Below, piece by piece: positions 26,030 through 34,833 of a DNA stretch of 64,000 nt. The stretch comes from Bacteroidaceae bacterium (GTDB taxonomy: Bacteria > Bacteroidota > Bacteroidia > Bacteroidales > Bacteroidaceae): assembly GCA_017547585.1 (NCBI GenBank), contig JAFYPH010000058.1, positions 1 through 64,000 on the forward strand, read 5' to 3'. Every line of letters begins with the position of its first letter. Position 1 is the first letter of the stretch. A program made the translations under genes and the position numbers. The notes below the pieces were generated by a model. It had not been told where the DNA came from and made no database searches. It saw only the letters and a list, made by a program, of their open reading frames with translations.

Positions 26030-28423
26030 ATGAGACTACACACACTCCTTATATATATATTGTTCACATTTACCGCCCTCGTGACGGCCTCGGCACAGAA
26101 GGTGACCATCAAGGGAACCGTCACCGACTACAAGGACGCCCCCATAGAGGTTGCCGGCGTACACATTGAGGGACAGGCGGCAGGAACATTCACCGACCTT
26201 AAGGGACGCTACATATTCACCTGCAACAGCAGCGACAGTCTCGTCGTTGTCTACTCGATGCTGGGCTACCAGACACGCAAGAAGGTGCTGCGCAACCCCA
26301 CGGACACGGTAACCCTGAACGTAAAACTGCCCGTGTCGGACAACACCCTCGAAGGAGTGGAGATTGTGGACGAACAGCGTCAGATGGGAGGAACGGCACA
26401 GATAAAGACACCCGGAAAGATGCGACTGATGCCCGACGCCTCGGGAAACGGAGTGGAGTCGATCATTGCCACACAGGCTGGCGTAAGCTCGCACAACGAA
26501 ATGAGCTCGCAGTACAATGTACGCGGCGGTAACTTCGACGAGAACAGCGTCTACGTGAACGGAATAGAAATCTACCGTCCGCTGCTCATACGCGCCGGAC
26601 AGCAAGAGGGACTCAGCTTTCTGAACCCGGACATGGTGGGCTCGATAGCCTTCTCTACCGGCGGATTCGAAGCAAAGTATGGCGACAAGATGGCCTCGGT
26701 GCTCGACATCAGCTATCGCAAGCCCCGCGAGTTTGAAAGTTCGGTGGCAGCGAGTCTTTTGGGTGCAAGCGCATACGTAGGCGCTGGAAATTCAAAGATC
26801 AGCTTCTCTAATTCACTGCGCTACAAGACCAATAGCTATCTTTTGGGCTCGCTGGACACAAAGGGAGAGTACGACCCTAATTTTCTTGATTATCAAGCAT
26901 TTCTCGACTGGAGAATAACGCCGCACCTGAACGCTAGCTTCATAGGAAACATTTCGCGCAACAGATACAATTTCACCCCCAGCGACCGCACGACAACCTT
27001 CGGCACAATGGAGGATGTGAAGGAGTTCAAAGTGTACTTCGGCGGATGGGAGCACGACCTTTTCCGCACCACATTCGGCTCGGCGTCGCTCAACTACTCG
27101 CCCAACGAGTACAATCAGGTGTCGCTGATTACATCTACCTTCAGCACCCGCGAAGAGGAGACCTTCGACATTATGGGACAATATTGGATAGACGACGTGA
27201 ACAGCGAAGAGAATATAGCCGTGGGCAGCTACATGCAGCATGCGCGCAACTATCTTGACGCCGATGTTCAGACTGTGGCGCTGCGCGGAATGCACTTCAT
27301 AAAAAGCCACGACCTGCAGTGGGGCGTCGAGTGGAAGGGCGAACATATAAAAGAGAACCAGCGTGAGTGGGAGATGCGCGACTCGGCCGGATACAACCTT
27401 CCGCACGGCAGCGAGAATCTGGAAATGATATACAGTCTGCGCTCGAACACTTCGACAAGCAGCAACCGAGTATCTGCCTACCTGCAGGACACATATAAGT
27501 TCAACAGCACTCTGGGCACAATGTCGCTGAACGTGGGAGCGAGAATATCCTATTGGGATTGGAACAAAGAGTGCATCGTGTCGCCCCGCGCATCGCTGGG
27601 CCTGATACCCAAGTTCAACGAAAATCTGACGCTGCGCTTCGCCACAGGTATCTACTACCAGGCGCCATTCTACCGAGAGTTCCGCGACACTATAAACAGC
27701 GGAGGAATCGCCACCGTGCAGCTGAACAAAAATATAAAATCGCCCCGCTCGACACATTTTGTATTGGGCAGCGACTACCTTTTCAAGATGGCGGGCCGCC
27801 CGTTCAAGTTCACCGCCGAGGCCTACTACAAGAAACTCGACAACATCATCCCCTACAATGTGGACAACGTACGCATAGTGTACTACGGCGAGAACTGCGC
27901 CAAAGGATACGCAACAGGTATCGACCTTAAACTGTTCGGAGAATTCGTGCCGGGCACCGACTCGTGGCTCACCTTCTCGCTGATGGAGACAAAGGAGAAG
28001 ATAAACAACGGCGAATGGCTGCCCCGCCCCACCGACCAGAAGTTCAATATGTCCATCTACTTCACCGACTACTTCCCCGGCACCGACAAATGGAAGATGA
28101 ATCTAAAGGGAGTATACGCCGACGGTCTTCCCTTCGGCCCACCCTACAGCGGTCGCGAGAAGCACATTTTCCGCGCACCCGCCTACAAGCGCGTGGACAT
28201 AGGAATGTCCTACCGCCTGCTCGACAACGAGGATAAGAGAATGCGCAACGGCATCTACCGCTACATAAAGAACATATGGCTGGGAGCCGACGCACTGAAT
28301 CTTCTGGACATAAACAACGTAAATTCATACTATTGGGTGTCGGACGTATACAACCAGAGCTACGCAGTGCCCAACTACCTCACCAGCCGTCAGCTGAACG
28401 TGAAAATCCTTGTGGAAATGTAA
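26030..28423 (+). CDS. TonB-dependent outer-membrane receptor
   Basis: A 797-residue protein. A signal peptide (to about ASAQ, residue 22) is followed by a carboxypeptidase-regulatory-like beta-sandwich (VTIKGTVTDYKDAPIEVAGVHI... LVVVYSMLGYQTRKKV, about 24-100). The plug domain contains VRGGNFDENSVYVNGIEIYRP and GFEAKYGDKMASVLDI, and a beta-barrel extends to the end (LNVKILVEM). It has no SusD partner, so it is not a standard glycan-uptake pair; cargo could be a metal chelate, vitamin or peptide. It starts 41 nt after the GNAT gene. Transport would need TonB-ExbBD, not encoded here. Confidence 0.93.
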   Translation: MRLHTLLIYILFTFTALVTASAQKVTIKGTVTDYKDAPIEVAGVHIEGQAAGTFTDLKGRYIFTCNSSDSLVVVYSMLGYQTRKKVLRNPTDTVTLNVKLPVSDNTLEGVEIVDEQRQMGGTAQIKTPGKMRLMPDASGNGVESIIATQAGVSSHNEMSSQYNVRGGNFDENSVYVNGIEIYRPLLIRAGQQEGLSFLNPDMVGSIAFSTGGFEAKYGDKMASVLDISYRKPREFESSVAASLLGASAYVGAGNSKISFSNSLRYKTNSYLLGSLDTKGEYDPNFLDYQAFLDWRITPHLNASFIGNISRNRYNFTPSDRTTTFGTMEDVKEFKVYFGGWEHDLFRTTFGSASLNYSPNEYNQVSLITSTFSTREEETFDIMGQYWIDDVNSEENIAVGSYMQHARNYLDADVQTVALRGMHFIKSHDLQWGVEWKGEHIKENQREWEMRDSAGYNLPHGSENLEMIYSLRSNTSTSSNRVSAYLQDTYKFNSTLGTMSLNVGARISYWDWNKECIVSPRASLGLIPKFNENLTLRFATGIYYQAPFYREFRDTINSGGIATVQLNKNIKSPRSTHFVLGSDYLFKMAGRPFKFTAEAYYKKLDNIIPYNVDNVRIVYYGENCAKGYATGIDLKLFGEFVPGTDSWLTFSLMETKEKINNGEWLPRPTDQKFNMSIYFTDYFPGTDKWKMNLKGVYADGLPFGPPYSGREKHIFRAPAYKRVDIGMSYRLLDNEDKRMRNGIYRYIKNIWLGADALNLLDINNVNSYYWVSDVYNQSYAVPNYLTSRQLNVKILVEM

Positions 28424-28506
28424 TTTATTTACCTTATTTATATATAAACGACGCGGACAGACTGCACAAAAGATGGCAAATAGAGTAATCTTTAAAAATA
28501 TTTGTC

Positions 28507-28514
28507 TATTTTTG
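28507..28514 (+). promoter_or_regulatory. -7 element TATTTTTG for the mce-mmdA operon
   Basis: TATTTTTG followed by C, 115 nt upstream of the epimerase start. The -33 region is not consensus. The rest of the 206-nt gap holds no gene. Confidence 0.45.
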
Positions 28515-28629
28515 CAAAGCAAGTCTGCATGAAAAGCCGTGCCCGTAGCGCAGCTGCAAAAGAGCAGACGCACACTTTTATAACCATCAATCGTGAATAA
28601 AAAACACGGTTTTAAAAAACGTCAAAGAT

Positions 28630-29040
28630 ATGAAAATATCAAAAATCGAACACCTCGGCATTGCCGTACCCAGTATCGAAGAGGCTCTTCCTTACTATGA
28701 AAATGTACTTGGCTTCAGCTGCTACAACATTGAGACCGTTGAAGAGCAGAAAGTGAGAACAGCATTCTTGAAAGTCGGCGAGACAAAAATAGAGCTCCTC
28801 GAGCCCACCTCTCCCGACAGTACAATCGCAAAATTCCTTGAGACACGCGGACAGGGTATCCACCACATTGCCTACGCAGTGGAGGATGGAGTAAAAGAGG
28901 CCCTTGCCGAATGTGAGGCAAAAGAGGTGCGCACAATAGATAAGGCACCGAGAAACGGAGCCGAAGGCCTGAACATCGCCTTCCTGCACCCCAAAGCCAC
29001 ACAGGGCGTGCTTACAGAATTGTGTGAAGAGAAAAAATAA
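28630..29040 (+). CDS. mce: Methylmalonyl-CoA epimerase
   Basis: A 136-residue VOC-fold enzyme. It shows [23 protein letters not shown] at the start (metal His in EHLGIAV), [29 protein letters not shown] and [18 protein letters not shown], all conserved. It interconverts (R)- and (S)-methylmalonyl-CoA in succinate-to-propionate metabolism. First gene of a cluster with the carboxyltransferase and biotin carrier, 11 nt upstream of the next gene. Confidence 0.95.
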   Translation: MKISKIEHLGIAVPSIEEALPYYENVLGFSCYNIETVEEQKVRTAFLKVGETKIELLEPTSPDSTIAKFLETRGQGIHHIAYAVEDGVKEALAECEAKEVRTIDKAPRNGAEGLNIAFLHPKATQGVLTELCEEKK

Positions 29041-29051
29041 AAGAAATTACC

Positions 29052-30605
29052 ATGAGCAGGCAATTTGAAAAGATTAAACAGCTTGTCGAACTGCGCGCAA
29101 AGGCGCGTGTGGGCGGCGGAGAAAAAGCTATCGAGAAACAGCATGAGCGTGGCAAATACACAGCTCGCGAGCGCATAGAAATGTTGCTCGACAAAGGCAG
29201 TTTCGAAGAGACAGACATGTTTGTGACGCATCGCTGCACAAACTTCGGCCAGGAGAAGAAGAGCTTCCTTGGCGACGGCATTGTTACCGGTAGCGGAACA
29301 ATCGACGGACGTCTCGTATATGTATTTGCACAGGACTTCACAGTCTTCGGCGGCTCGCTCTCCGAGACAATGGCACAGAAAATATGCAAGATTATGGACA
29401 TGGCCATGAAGATGGGTGCGCCTGTAATCGGCATCAACGATAGCGGCGGCGCACGCATCCAGGAGGGTATAAACTCTCTCGCAGGCTTCGCCGAGATTTT
29501 CGAGCGCAACATCCTCGCATCGGGCGTAATTCCCCAGATTTCGGGAATCTTCGGCCCCTGCGCCGGCGGAGCAGTATACTCCCCCGCCCTCACAGACTTT
29601 ACACTGATGACCGAGGGAACATCTTATATGTTCCTCACAGGCCCCAAAGTGGTGAAGACCGTTCTTGGCGAGCAGGTTACACAGGAGGAGCTTGGCGGCG
29701 CAAGCGTACACGCGAGCAAGTCAGGCGTTACACACTTCACAGCCTCAACCGAGGAAGAGGGCATAATGCTCATACGCAAGCTCATGAGCTACATTCCCCA
29801 GAACAACAGAGAGAAGACTCCCGAGCAGCCCTGCGACGACCCCATCAACCGCACAAGCGACCTTTTGAACGAAATAATCCCCGACAACCCCAACCAGGCG
29901 TATGACATGTACAACGTGATTGGCGAGATTGTCGACAACGGCGAATTCCTCGAAGTGCACCGCGACTACGCACAGAATATCATCGTGGGCTTTGCACGCA
30001 TGAACGGCCAGTCGGTGGGAATCGTAGCCAACCAGCCCTGCCGCTACGCGGGAGTGCTCGACTGCAACGCTTCGCGCAAAGGCGCACGCTTCGTACGTTT
30101 CTGCGACGCGTTCAACATTCCTCTTGTAACCCTCGTAGACGTTCCCGGATTCCTTCCCGGCACCGCGCAGGAGTACAATGGAGTAATTCTCCACGGTGCG
30201 AAACTGCTCTTCGCCTACGGCGAAGCAACAGTGCCCAAGGTAACAGTGACACTGCGCAAGTCTTACGGAGGCTCACACATTGTGATGGCCTGCAAGCAGC
30301 TGCGCGCCGATGTTAACTACGCATGGCCCAGCGCCGAGATTGCAGTGATGGGTGCAGCCGGAGCAGCCGAGGTTCTCTATGCAAAAGAGATTAAGGCAGC
30401 CGAAGACCCCAAAGCTCTTCAGGCCGAGAAAGAGGCAGAGTACAACAACCTGTTTGCCAACCCCTATCAGGCAGCGAAATATGGTTACATTGACGATGTT
30501 ATTGAGCCCCGCAACACACGTTTCCGCGTAATCCGCGCCCTTGCACAGCTCGAGAGCAAGCGTCAGGGACTCCCGCAGAAGAAACACGGTAACATTCCTC
30601 TTTAA
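29052..30605 (+). CDS. mmdA: Methylmalonyl-CoA decarboxylase/propionyl-CoA carboxylase carboxyltransferase subunit
   Basis: A 517-residue acyl-CoA carboxyltransferase with the usual N and C halves of the crotonase fold. Visible motifs are [23 protein letters not shown] near the start, [15 protein letters not shown] and [17 protein letters not shown] (acyl-CoA oxyanion-hole region), then [18 protein letters not shown] and [13 protein letters not shown] in the C half. It transfers carboxyl between methylmalonyl-CoA and biotin on the carrier protein encoded two genes downstream. In related Bacteroidales the complex includes a membrane Na+-pumping beta subunit, which is absent here. Confidence 0.92.
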   Translation: MSRQFEKIKQLVELRAKARVGGGEKAIEKQHERGKYTARERIEMLLDKGSFEETDMFVTHRCTNFGQEKKSFLGDGIVTGSGTIDGRLVYVFAQDFTVFGGSLSETMAQKICKIMDMAMKMGAPVIGINDSGGARIQEGINSLAGFAEIFERNILASGVIPQISGIFGPCAGGAVYSPALTDFTLMTEGTSYMFLTGPKVVKTVLGEQVTQEELGGASVHASKSGVTHFTASTEEEGIMLIRKLMSYIPQNNREKTPEQPCDDPINRTSDLLNEIIPDNPNQAYDMYNVIGEIVDNGEFLEVHRDYAQNIIVGFARMNGQSVGIVANQPCRYAGVLDCNASRKGARFVRFCDAFNIPLVTLVDVPGFLPGTAQEYNGVILHGAKLLFAYGEATVPKVTVTLRKSYGGSHIVMACKQLRADVNYAWPSAEIAVMGAAGAAEVLYAKEIKAAEDPKALQAEKEAEYNNLFANPYQAAKYGYIDDVIEPRNTRFRVIRALAQLESKRQGLPQKKHGNIPL

Positions 30606-30616
30606 TCCTCACAATC

Positions 30617-30763
30617 ATGAAAGTAAATACAGATATAGACAAAGCAGTGGTTGCAGCCATCACAATGGCGCTGAGCACATACTGCGGCGACAATGTTCAC
30701 GACGAGGAGAGCGGAGTGCTCACAATCACATACGTGAACAAACATTGGAACAATTTGCTATAA
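30617..30763 (+). CDS. 48-aa protein resembling the C-terminal end of OadG (decarboxylase gamma)
   Basis: A short ORF of 48 residues: MKVNTDIDKAVVAAITMAL, then STYCGDNVHDEESGVLTITYV. The pattern AAITMAL...DVHDEESGVLTI resembles the cytoplasmic tail of OadG-family gamma subunits that sit between mmdA and the biotin carrier in this order. The N-terminal membrane helix of ordinary OadG is missing. Coding character is supported by position (11 nt after mmdA, 21 nt before the carrier gene). It may bridge the carboxyltransferase and the carrier. Homology is from memory of the family, not from a search. Confidence 0.6.
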   Translation: MKVNTDIDKAVVAAITMALSTYCGDNVHDEESGVLTITYVNKHWNNLL

Positions 30764-30784
30764 TCCTAAAAATCAAGCAACATC

Positions 30785-31219
30785 ATGAAAGAGTATAAAT
30801 ATAAGATAAACGGAGAAAACTACAACGTCACCATCAACGAGGTGGGCCAAACTACCGCACAGGTAGAGGTTAACGGCGTTGCATACAGCGTCGAGTGGGA
30901 GAAGCCCGAGGCGCCGAAGCCCGTAGTTGTTGCAAAGCCTGCCGCACCCGCAGCAAAGCCTGCAGCATCACCCGCGCCCGCTCCTGCAGCATCGGGCGCG
31001 ACCGGAGGATACGCGATTAAGACTCCCCTGCCCGGAGTAATCATCGACGTCAAGGTGAACGTGGGTGACACAGTTGCCAAAGGCCAGACAGTAGCAATAC
31101 TCGAGGCTATGAAGATGGAGAACAACATCAGCAGCGACCGCGACGGAAAAGTTGCATCGATTGCCGTAAGCAAAGGCGAGACAGTTGCCGACGGTGCCAT
31201 CCTCATCACATTGGAATAA
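30785..31219 (+). CDS. Biotin carboxyl carrier protein
   Basis: A 144-residue protein. An N-terminal region (1-40, KYKINGENYNVTI) precedes a flexible Pro/Ala linker (about 41-72) and a biotinyl domain with GVIIDVKVNVGDTVAKGQTV and the biotinylation motif EAMKM; Lys110 is the predicted biotin site. It carries CO2 for the carboxyltransferase encoded just upstream. It is the last gene of the cluster, followed by a hairpin. Confidence 0.93.
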   Translation: MKEYKYKINGENYNVTINEVGQTTAQVEVNGVAYSVEWEKPEAPKPVVVAKPAAPAAKPAASPAPAPAASGATGGYAIKTPLPGVIIDVKVNVGDTVAKGQTVAILEAMKMENNISSDRDGKVASIAVSKGETVADGAILITLE

Positions 31220-31236
31220 CAAAAAACCATAGTAAC

Positions 31237-31270
31237 TGATGCTCCGTTAGTAGACACTTGCGGAGCATCA
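31237..31270 (+). terminator. Hairpin after the biotin carrier gene
   Basis: TGATGCTCCG/CGGAGCATCA, a perfect 10-bp stem with a 14-nt loop, followed by ACGTTT rather than a T run. It may be a weak terminator or an mRNA stabilising/processing hairpin before the GH20 gene. Confidence 0.5.
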
Positions 31271-31292
31271 ACGTTTAAAAACAATCACAGCC

Positions 31293-33260
31293 ATGAAGAA
31301 ACATCTATTCACCCTGCTGCTTATTGCGGGCGCACTCGTAAGCCTGTCCGCAACAGCGCAAACAAACGAAAAGCCGTTCGTAATTCCCGAACTGCGCGAA
31401 TGGACGGGAGCCGAAGGTACATTCACCCCGAGCGAGAGCATGCGCATCGTCTACCCTGCCAAAGAGGAGGGATTGAAGAAAATTGCCCATCAGTTTGCAA
31501 AAGACTACCGTGCAATGTTCAACGCCGAGCCCGAGGTTGCAACAGGAAAAGCACGTAAAGGCGATATTGTCCTCGCCATAAAGAAAGACAAAAAGCTGAA
31601 CAAAGAGGGCTACAATATTAAAATCGGCGACAAGATTGAGATTACCGCACCCGCCTGCGAGGGCATTATGTGGGGCACACGTACAGTCCTGCAGATTGCC
31701 GAGCAGAATAAAGGACAAAGCCTGCCCAAAGGCATCATCCGCGACTACCCCGACTATGAACTGCGCGGATTCATGCTCGACTGCGGCCGCAAGTACATTC
31801 CCATGCACTTCTTGCGCGACTACGTTAAGTTCATGTCATACTACAAAATGAACACCCTGCAGATTCATCTTAACGACAATGGATTCAAGCAGTTCTTCGA
31901 GCACGACTGGAACAAGACCCCCGCAGCGTTCCGTCTCGAGAGCGACTACTTCCCTGGACTCGCTGCACGCGACGGCCACTATACAAAAAAGGAGTTTGTA
32001 GAGTTGCAGTTGCTCGCCGACAGTTTGGGAGTGGAGATTATTCCCGAGATTGACGCCCCCGCACACTCGTTGGCATTCAGCCACTATCGTCCCGAGATTG
32101 GTAGCGCCGAGTACGGAATGGATCATCTTGACCTTTTCAAACAAGAGACCTACAATTTCCTCGACTCACTCTACGACGAGTATCTTGGTGGCGAGAATCC
32201 CATCTTTATGGGCAAACGCGTACACATTGGAACAGACGAATACTCTAACCGCAAGAAAGATGTAGTAGAGAAGTTCCGCTCGTTCACCGACCACTACATT
32301 AAGCTTGTCGAGAGCTACGGCAAGCAAGCGTGCATGTGGGGAGCGCTCACACACGCAAAGGGAGAGACACCCGTAAAATCGGAGAACGTGCTTATGAACG
32401 CATGGTACAATGGATACGCCGACCCCACAGAAATGATTAAGCAGGGATACGACCTTATAAGCATTCCCGACGGTTATCTGTACATTGTTCCCGCCGCAGG
32501 CTACTACTACGATTTTCTTAACTGCAAGTTCCTGTACGAGAAGTGGACACCCGCACAGATTGGCAACCAGAAGTTCGAGGAGCGCCACCCGCAGATTAAG
32601 GGAGGAATGTTCGCCGTATGGAACGACCACGCAGGCAACGGAATAAGCATCAAGGACATACACTACCGCGTGTACCCAGCAATGCAGACTCTCTCGGTGA
32701 AAATGTGGACAGGAGAAAAACCGCAGATAGCATACGAGGAGTTCGACAAGGCGCGTCTGGCGCTGAGCGATGCTCCGGGCGTGAAGATTGCCGGACGTTT
32801 CAAGGGAGCCGAGCGCGACATTCTCAAGTTCAACACTCTTGAGCCCGAGACAATCACAGACATCGAGGAGATTGGCTTTGCCTACACTGTCAGCTTCGAC
32901 ATTACCGCTGCAGCCGAGGAGGCAGGCACCGAGCTTTTCCGCAGCCGCGACGCTGTATTCTATCTGAACGACCCCGTGACAGGAATGATGGGCTTTGCAC
33001 GCGACGGCTATCTTAACAGCTTCAACTTCCGTCTGATGCCCGGCGAAAAAGCCAACATCGCCATCAGCGGCGACCAGCACAGCACCAGTCTTTTCGTAAA
33101 CGGCAAGCTGGTGGAGAAGATGAACAGACAGACACGCTACTTTAACAAGGATGGTAAGGACAAGATGTACTACGTACGCACGCTCACCTTCCCGCTCGCA
33201 AAGGCAGGAAAGTTCAAGAGCAAAATTACCAATTTCAAAGTTGTAAACTACTGCAAATAA
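31293..33260 (+). CDS. GH20 beta-N-acetylhexosaminidase
   Basis: A 655-residue secreted enzyme with a signal peptide ending near ATAQ (residue 23). An N-terminal GH20b-like domain (about 30-155) precedes the TIM barrel starting RGFMLDCGRKYIP. The catalytic Asp-Glu pair is D315-E316 in VHIGTDEY, and IIPEIDAPAHS is the preceding family motif. A C-terminal beta-sandwich-like region (about 510-655) is present. GH20 enzymes release beta-linked GlcNAc or GalNAc from mucin, chitin or N-glycans. It lies 73 nt after the biotin carrier gene but is functionally unrelated to it. No SusCD pair is adjacent. Confidence 0.92.
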   Translation: MKKHLFTLLLIAGALVSLSATAQTNEKPFVIPELREWTGAEGTFTPSESMRIVYPAKEEGLKKIAHQFAKDYRAMFNAEPEVATGKARKGDIVLAIKKDKKLNKEGYNIKIGDKIEITAPACEGIMWGTRTVLQIAEQNKGQSLPKGIIRDYPDYELRGFMLDCGRKYIPMHFLRDYVKFMSYYKMNTLQIHLNDNGFKQFFEHDWNKTPAAFRLESDYFPGLAARDGHYTKKEFVELQLLADSLGVEIIPEIDAPAHSLAFSHYRPEIGSAEYGMDHLDLFKQETYNFLDSLYDEYLGGENPIFMGKRVHIGTDEYSNRKKDVVEKFRSFTDHYIKLVESYGKQACMWGALTHAKGETPVKSENVLMNAWYNGYADPTEMIKQGYDLISIPDGYLYIVPAAGYYYDFLNCKFLYEKWTPAQIGNQKFEERHPQIKGGMFAVWNDHAGNGISIKDIHYRVYPAMQTLSVKMWTGEKPQIAYEEFDKARLALSDAPGVKIAGRFKGAERDILKFNTLEPETITDIEEIGFAYTVSFDITAAAEEAGTELFRSRDAVFYLNDPVTGMMGFARDGYLNSFNFRLMPGEKANIAISGDQHSTSLFVNGKLVEKMNRQTRYFNKDGKDKMYYVRTLTFPLAKAGKFKSKITNFKVVNYCK

Positions 33261-33299
33261 AACAAGAGTGGCGCTTCCATGGAAGCGCCACTCTTGTTT
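33260..33299. terminator. Perfect 20-bp inverted-repeat terminator
   Basis: Two perfect 20-nt arms with no loop bases (AAACAAGAGTGGCGCTTCCA and its complement), bidirectional, between GH20 (plus) and panD (minus). Confidence 0.88.
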
Positions 33300-33316
33300 A
33301 TCCTCGCTTAAAGATT

Positions 33317-33670
33317 CTACTTTACAAGAGTATTTGTGCGGCGGTCGGGAATAACCACCTTGGGCTTGAACTCAAGCGCCTCTTCGGGAGTCATGGAAGC
33401 GTAGGCCATGATGATAACCACGTCTCCGGGCTGGAATTTGCGGGCAGCCGCGCCATTCAAGCAGATTACGCCCGAGTCGCGCTCACCTTTTATAATATAG
33501 GTGACGATGCGCTCGCCATTGTTATTGTTCACCACATGCACCATCTCTCCTTCGAGAAGGCCGGCAGCCTCCATGAGAGTCTCGTCGATGGTGATGCTAC
33601 CCATATAATTGAGGTTGGCCTCGGTAACAGTCACGCAGTGCAACTTGGATTTCAACATCTGTAACAACAT
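33317..33670 (-). CDS. panD: Aspartate 1-decarboxylase
   Basis: A 117-residue pyruvoyl-dependent enzyme precursor. Self-cleavage occurs between Gly24 and Ser25 in NYMGSITID to create the pyruvoyl group. [16 protein letters not shown] precedes the site; [15 protein letters not shown] follows near the C-terminus. It makes beta-alanine for pantothenate. It starts 9 nt after panC stops. The start at 33670 aligns the cleavage site at the usual position. Confidence 0.96.
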   Translation of the reverse strand: MLLQMLKSKLHCVTVTEANLNYMGSITIDETLMEAAGLLEGEMVHVVNNNNGERIVTYIIKGERDSGVICLNGAAARKFQPGDVVIIMAYASMTPEEALEFKPKVVIPDRRTNTLVK

Positions 33671-33679
33671 AGTCGGATA

Positions 33680-34531
33680 TTATTTCACCTCCTTATATTT
33701 GATATTGTCTATAAGTCTTATTTTTCCGCAGAAGAGCGCGATGCAACCAACAACATAATCGCTGTCGTCCCACTCTTTAATCTCTTGCAGAGTGTTTCCG
33801 TCCACAATCTGGAAATACTCAAGCTGCAATCCCTCGGTGCCGTTTATAATCTCCTCGACGAAGCTCTTTGTCTGGGCAAGAGTGTGCTCGGCAGCATACT
33901 CGACGCTGGCAAAAAGCGCACGTGAAATTGTCAGTGCACGCTCGCGTTCGTCGGCCGAGAGAAGCATATTGCGGCTGCTGAGTGCAAGACCGTCGCTCTC
34001 GCGCACGATGGGACAACCTATAATCTCTATTTTAATGTCGAGTCGCTTCACCATTTCGCGGATGATTGCAAGCTGCTGGAAATCCTTCTCGCCAAAATAG
34101 GCCTTGTCCGAAGCAACAGCATAGAAAAGCTTGCTCACAATCTGCGCAACACCGTTAAAGTGTCCGGGACGGCAACCACCCTCCATTACAGTGTCGAGGG
34201 GTGCGAAGCTGAATACACGTGTATCGGGCTCGGGGTACATCTCCTCGACCTCGGGAGCAAAAACAATATCTGCACCGATAGCCTCGAGAAGCGTGCAGTC
34301 GGCCTGCAGGTCACGCGGGTAATTTTTCAAGTCGTTCTTGTCGTTGAACTGCGTAGGATTGACAAAAACACTGACAACGGTAACATCATTCTCGGCAACC
34401 GAACGTTTCACAAGCGAAGCGTGTCCCTGATGCAACGCGCCCATAGTGGGAACAAAGCCTACACTCTTACCGGCCTTGCGCTGTGCCGAAAGTTCCTGCT
34501 GAAGTTCCGAAATTGTACTAATTACTTTCAT
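33680..34531 (-). CDS. panC: Pantothenate synthetase
   Basis: A 283-residue nucleotidyltransferase-fold ligase. It has FVPTMGALHQGHASL with the ATP-binding HxGH pair His34/His37, SVFVNPTQF, GHFNGVAQIVSKLF, YFGEKDFQQLAII and the KMSKS-like LALSSRN. It joins pantoate and beta-alanine using ATP. It forms an operon with panD, which supplies beta-alanine. Its leader holds an imperfect hairpin at 34550-34591. Confidence 0.96.
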   Translation of the reverse strand: MKVISTISELQQELSAQRKAGKSVGFVPTMGALHQGHASLVKRSVAENDVTVVSVFVNPTQFNDKNDLKNYPRDLQADCTLLEAIGADIVFAPEVEEMYPEPDTRVFSFAPLDTVMEGGCRPGHFNGVAQIVSKLFYAVASDKAYFGEKDFQQLAIIREMVKRLDIKIEIIGCPIVRESDGLALSSRNMLLSADERERALTISRALFASVEYAAEHTLAQTKSFVEEIINGTEGLQLEYFQIVDGNTLQEIKEWDDSDYVVGCIALFCGKIRLIDNIKYKEVK

Positions 34532-34549
34532 TCCAATGATTAATTAACA

Positions 34550-34591
34550 AAGGAGGGCACGCGACACATTACATGTGCACCACCCGTCCTT
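34550..34591 (-). promoter_or_regulatory. Structured 5' leader of panC-panD
   Basis: Outer stem AAGGA.GGG / CCC.TCCTT (34550-34557 with 34583-34591) and inner stem CACAT/ATGTG (34565-34569 with 34573-34577) are separated by an asymmetric internal loop (7 and 5 nt). It lies 19 nt upstream of the panC start on minus. No T run, so it is not a terminator. The remainder of the 302-nt gap 34532-34833 holds only the promoter of the plus-strand gene and A+T-rich sequence. Confidence 0.4.
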
Positions 34592-34765
34592 AATTTGTCA
34601 TTTATTAAAATCGCGTGCAAAGTAACAAACAATTAGGGAGATAACGAAATAAAAGAAAAAAAATCTTCATATTTTTAAACTTTGCGCCCGCAGCGCCACA
34701 AAGAGCGACAGGCAGTTATAAAATGTTTAATAAACTAAAACTGCAACTTTATTCTGGCCACAAAC

Positions 34766-34796
34766 TTGCTTATCTGCTGATTTTTCAATACCTTTG
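34766..34796 (+). promoter_or_regulatory. Promoter of the GT5-like/DUF4270 operon
   Basis: TTG (34766-34768), 20 bp, TACCTTTG (34789-34796) followed by C. A consensus Bacteroidota promoter, 37 nt upstream of the start codon. Confidence 0.75.
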
Positions 34797-34833
34797 CACA
34801 GCCTAAGACTACATTCGCAAGGCACCAATTAAG

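Noticed and set aside
26813-27757. 314-codon open frame on minus
   Set aside because: Antisense to the TonB receptor barrel; no supporting motif or promoter.
31237-31270. Strong rho-independent terminator after the biotin carrier gene
   Set aside because: The stem is perfect, but no T run follows, so it is listed only as a hairpin with moderate confidence.
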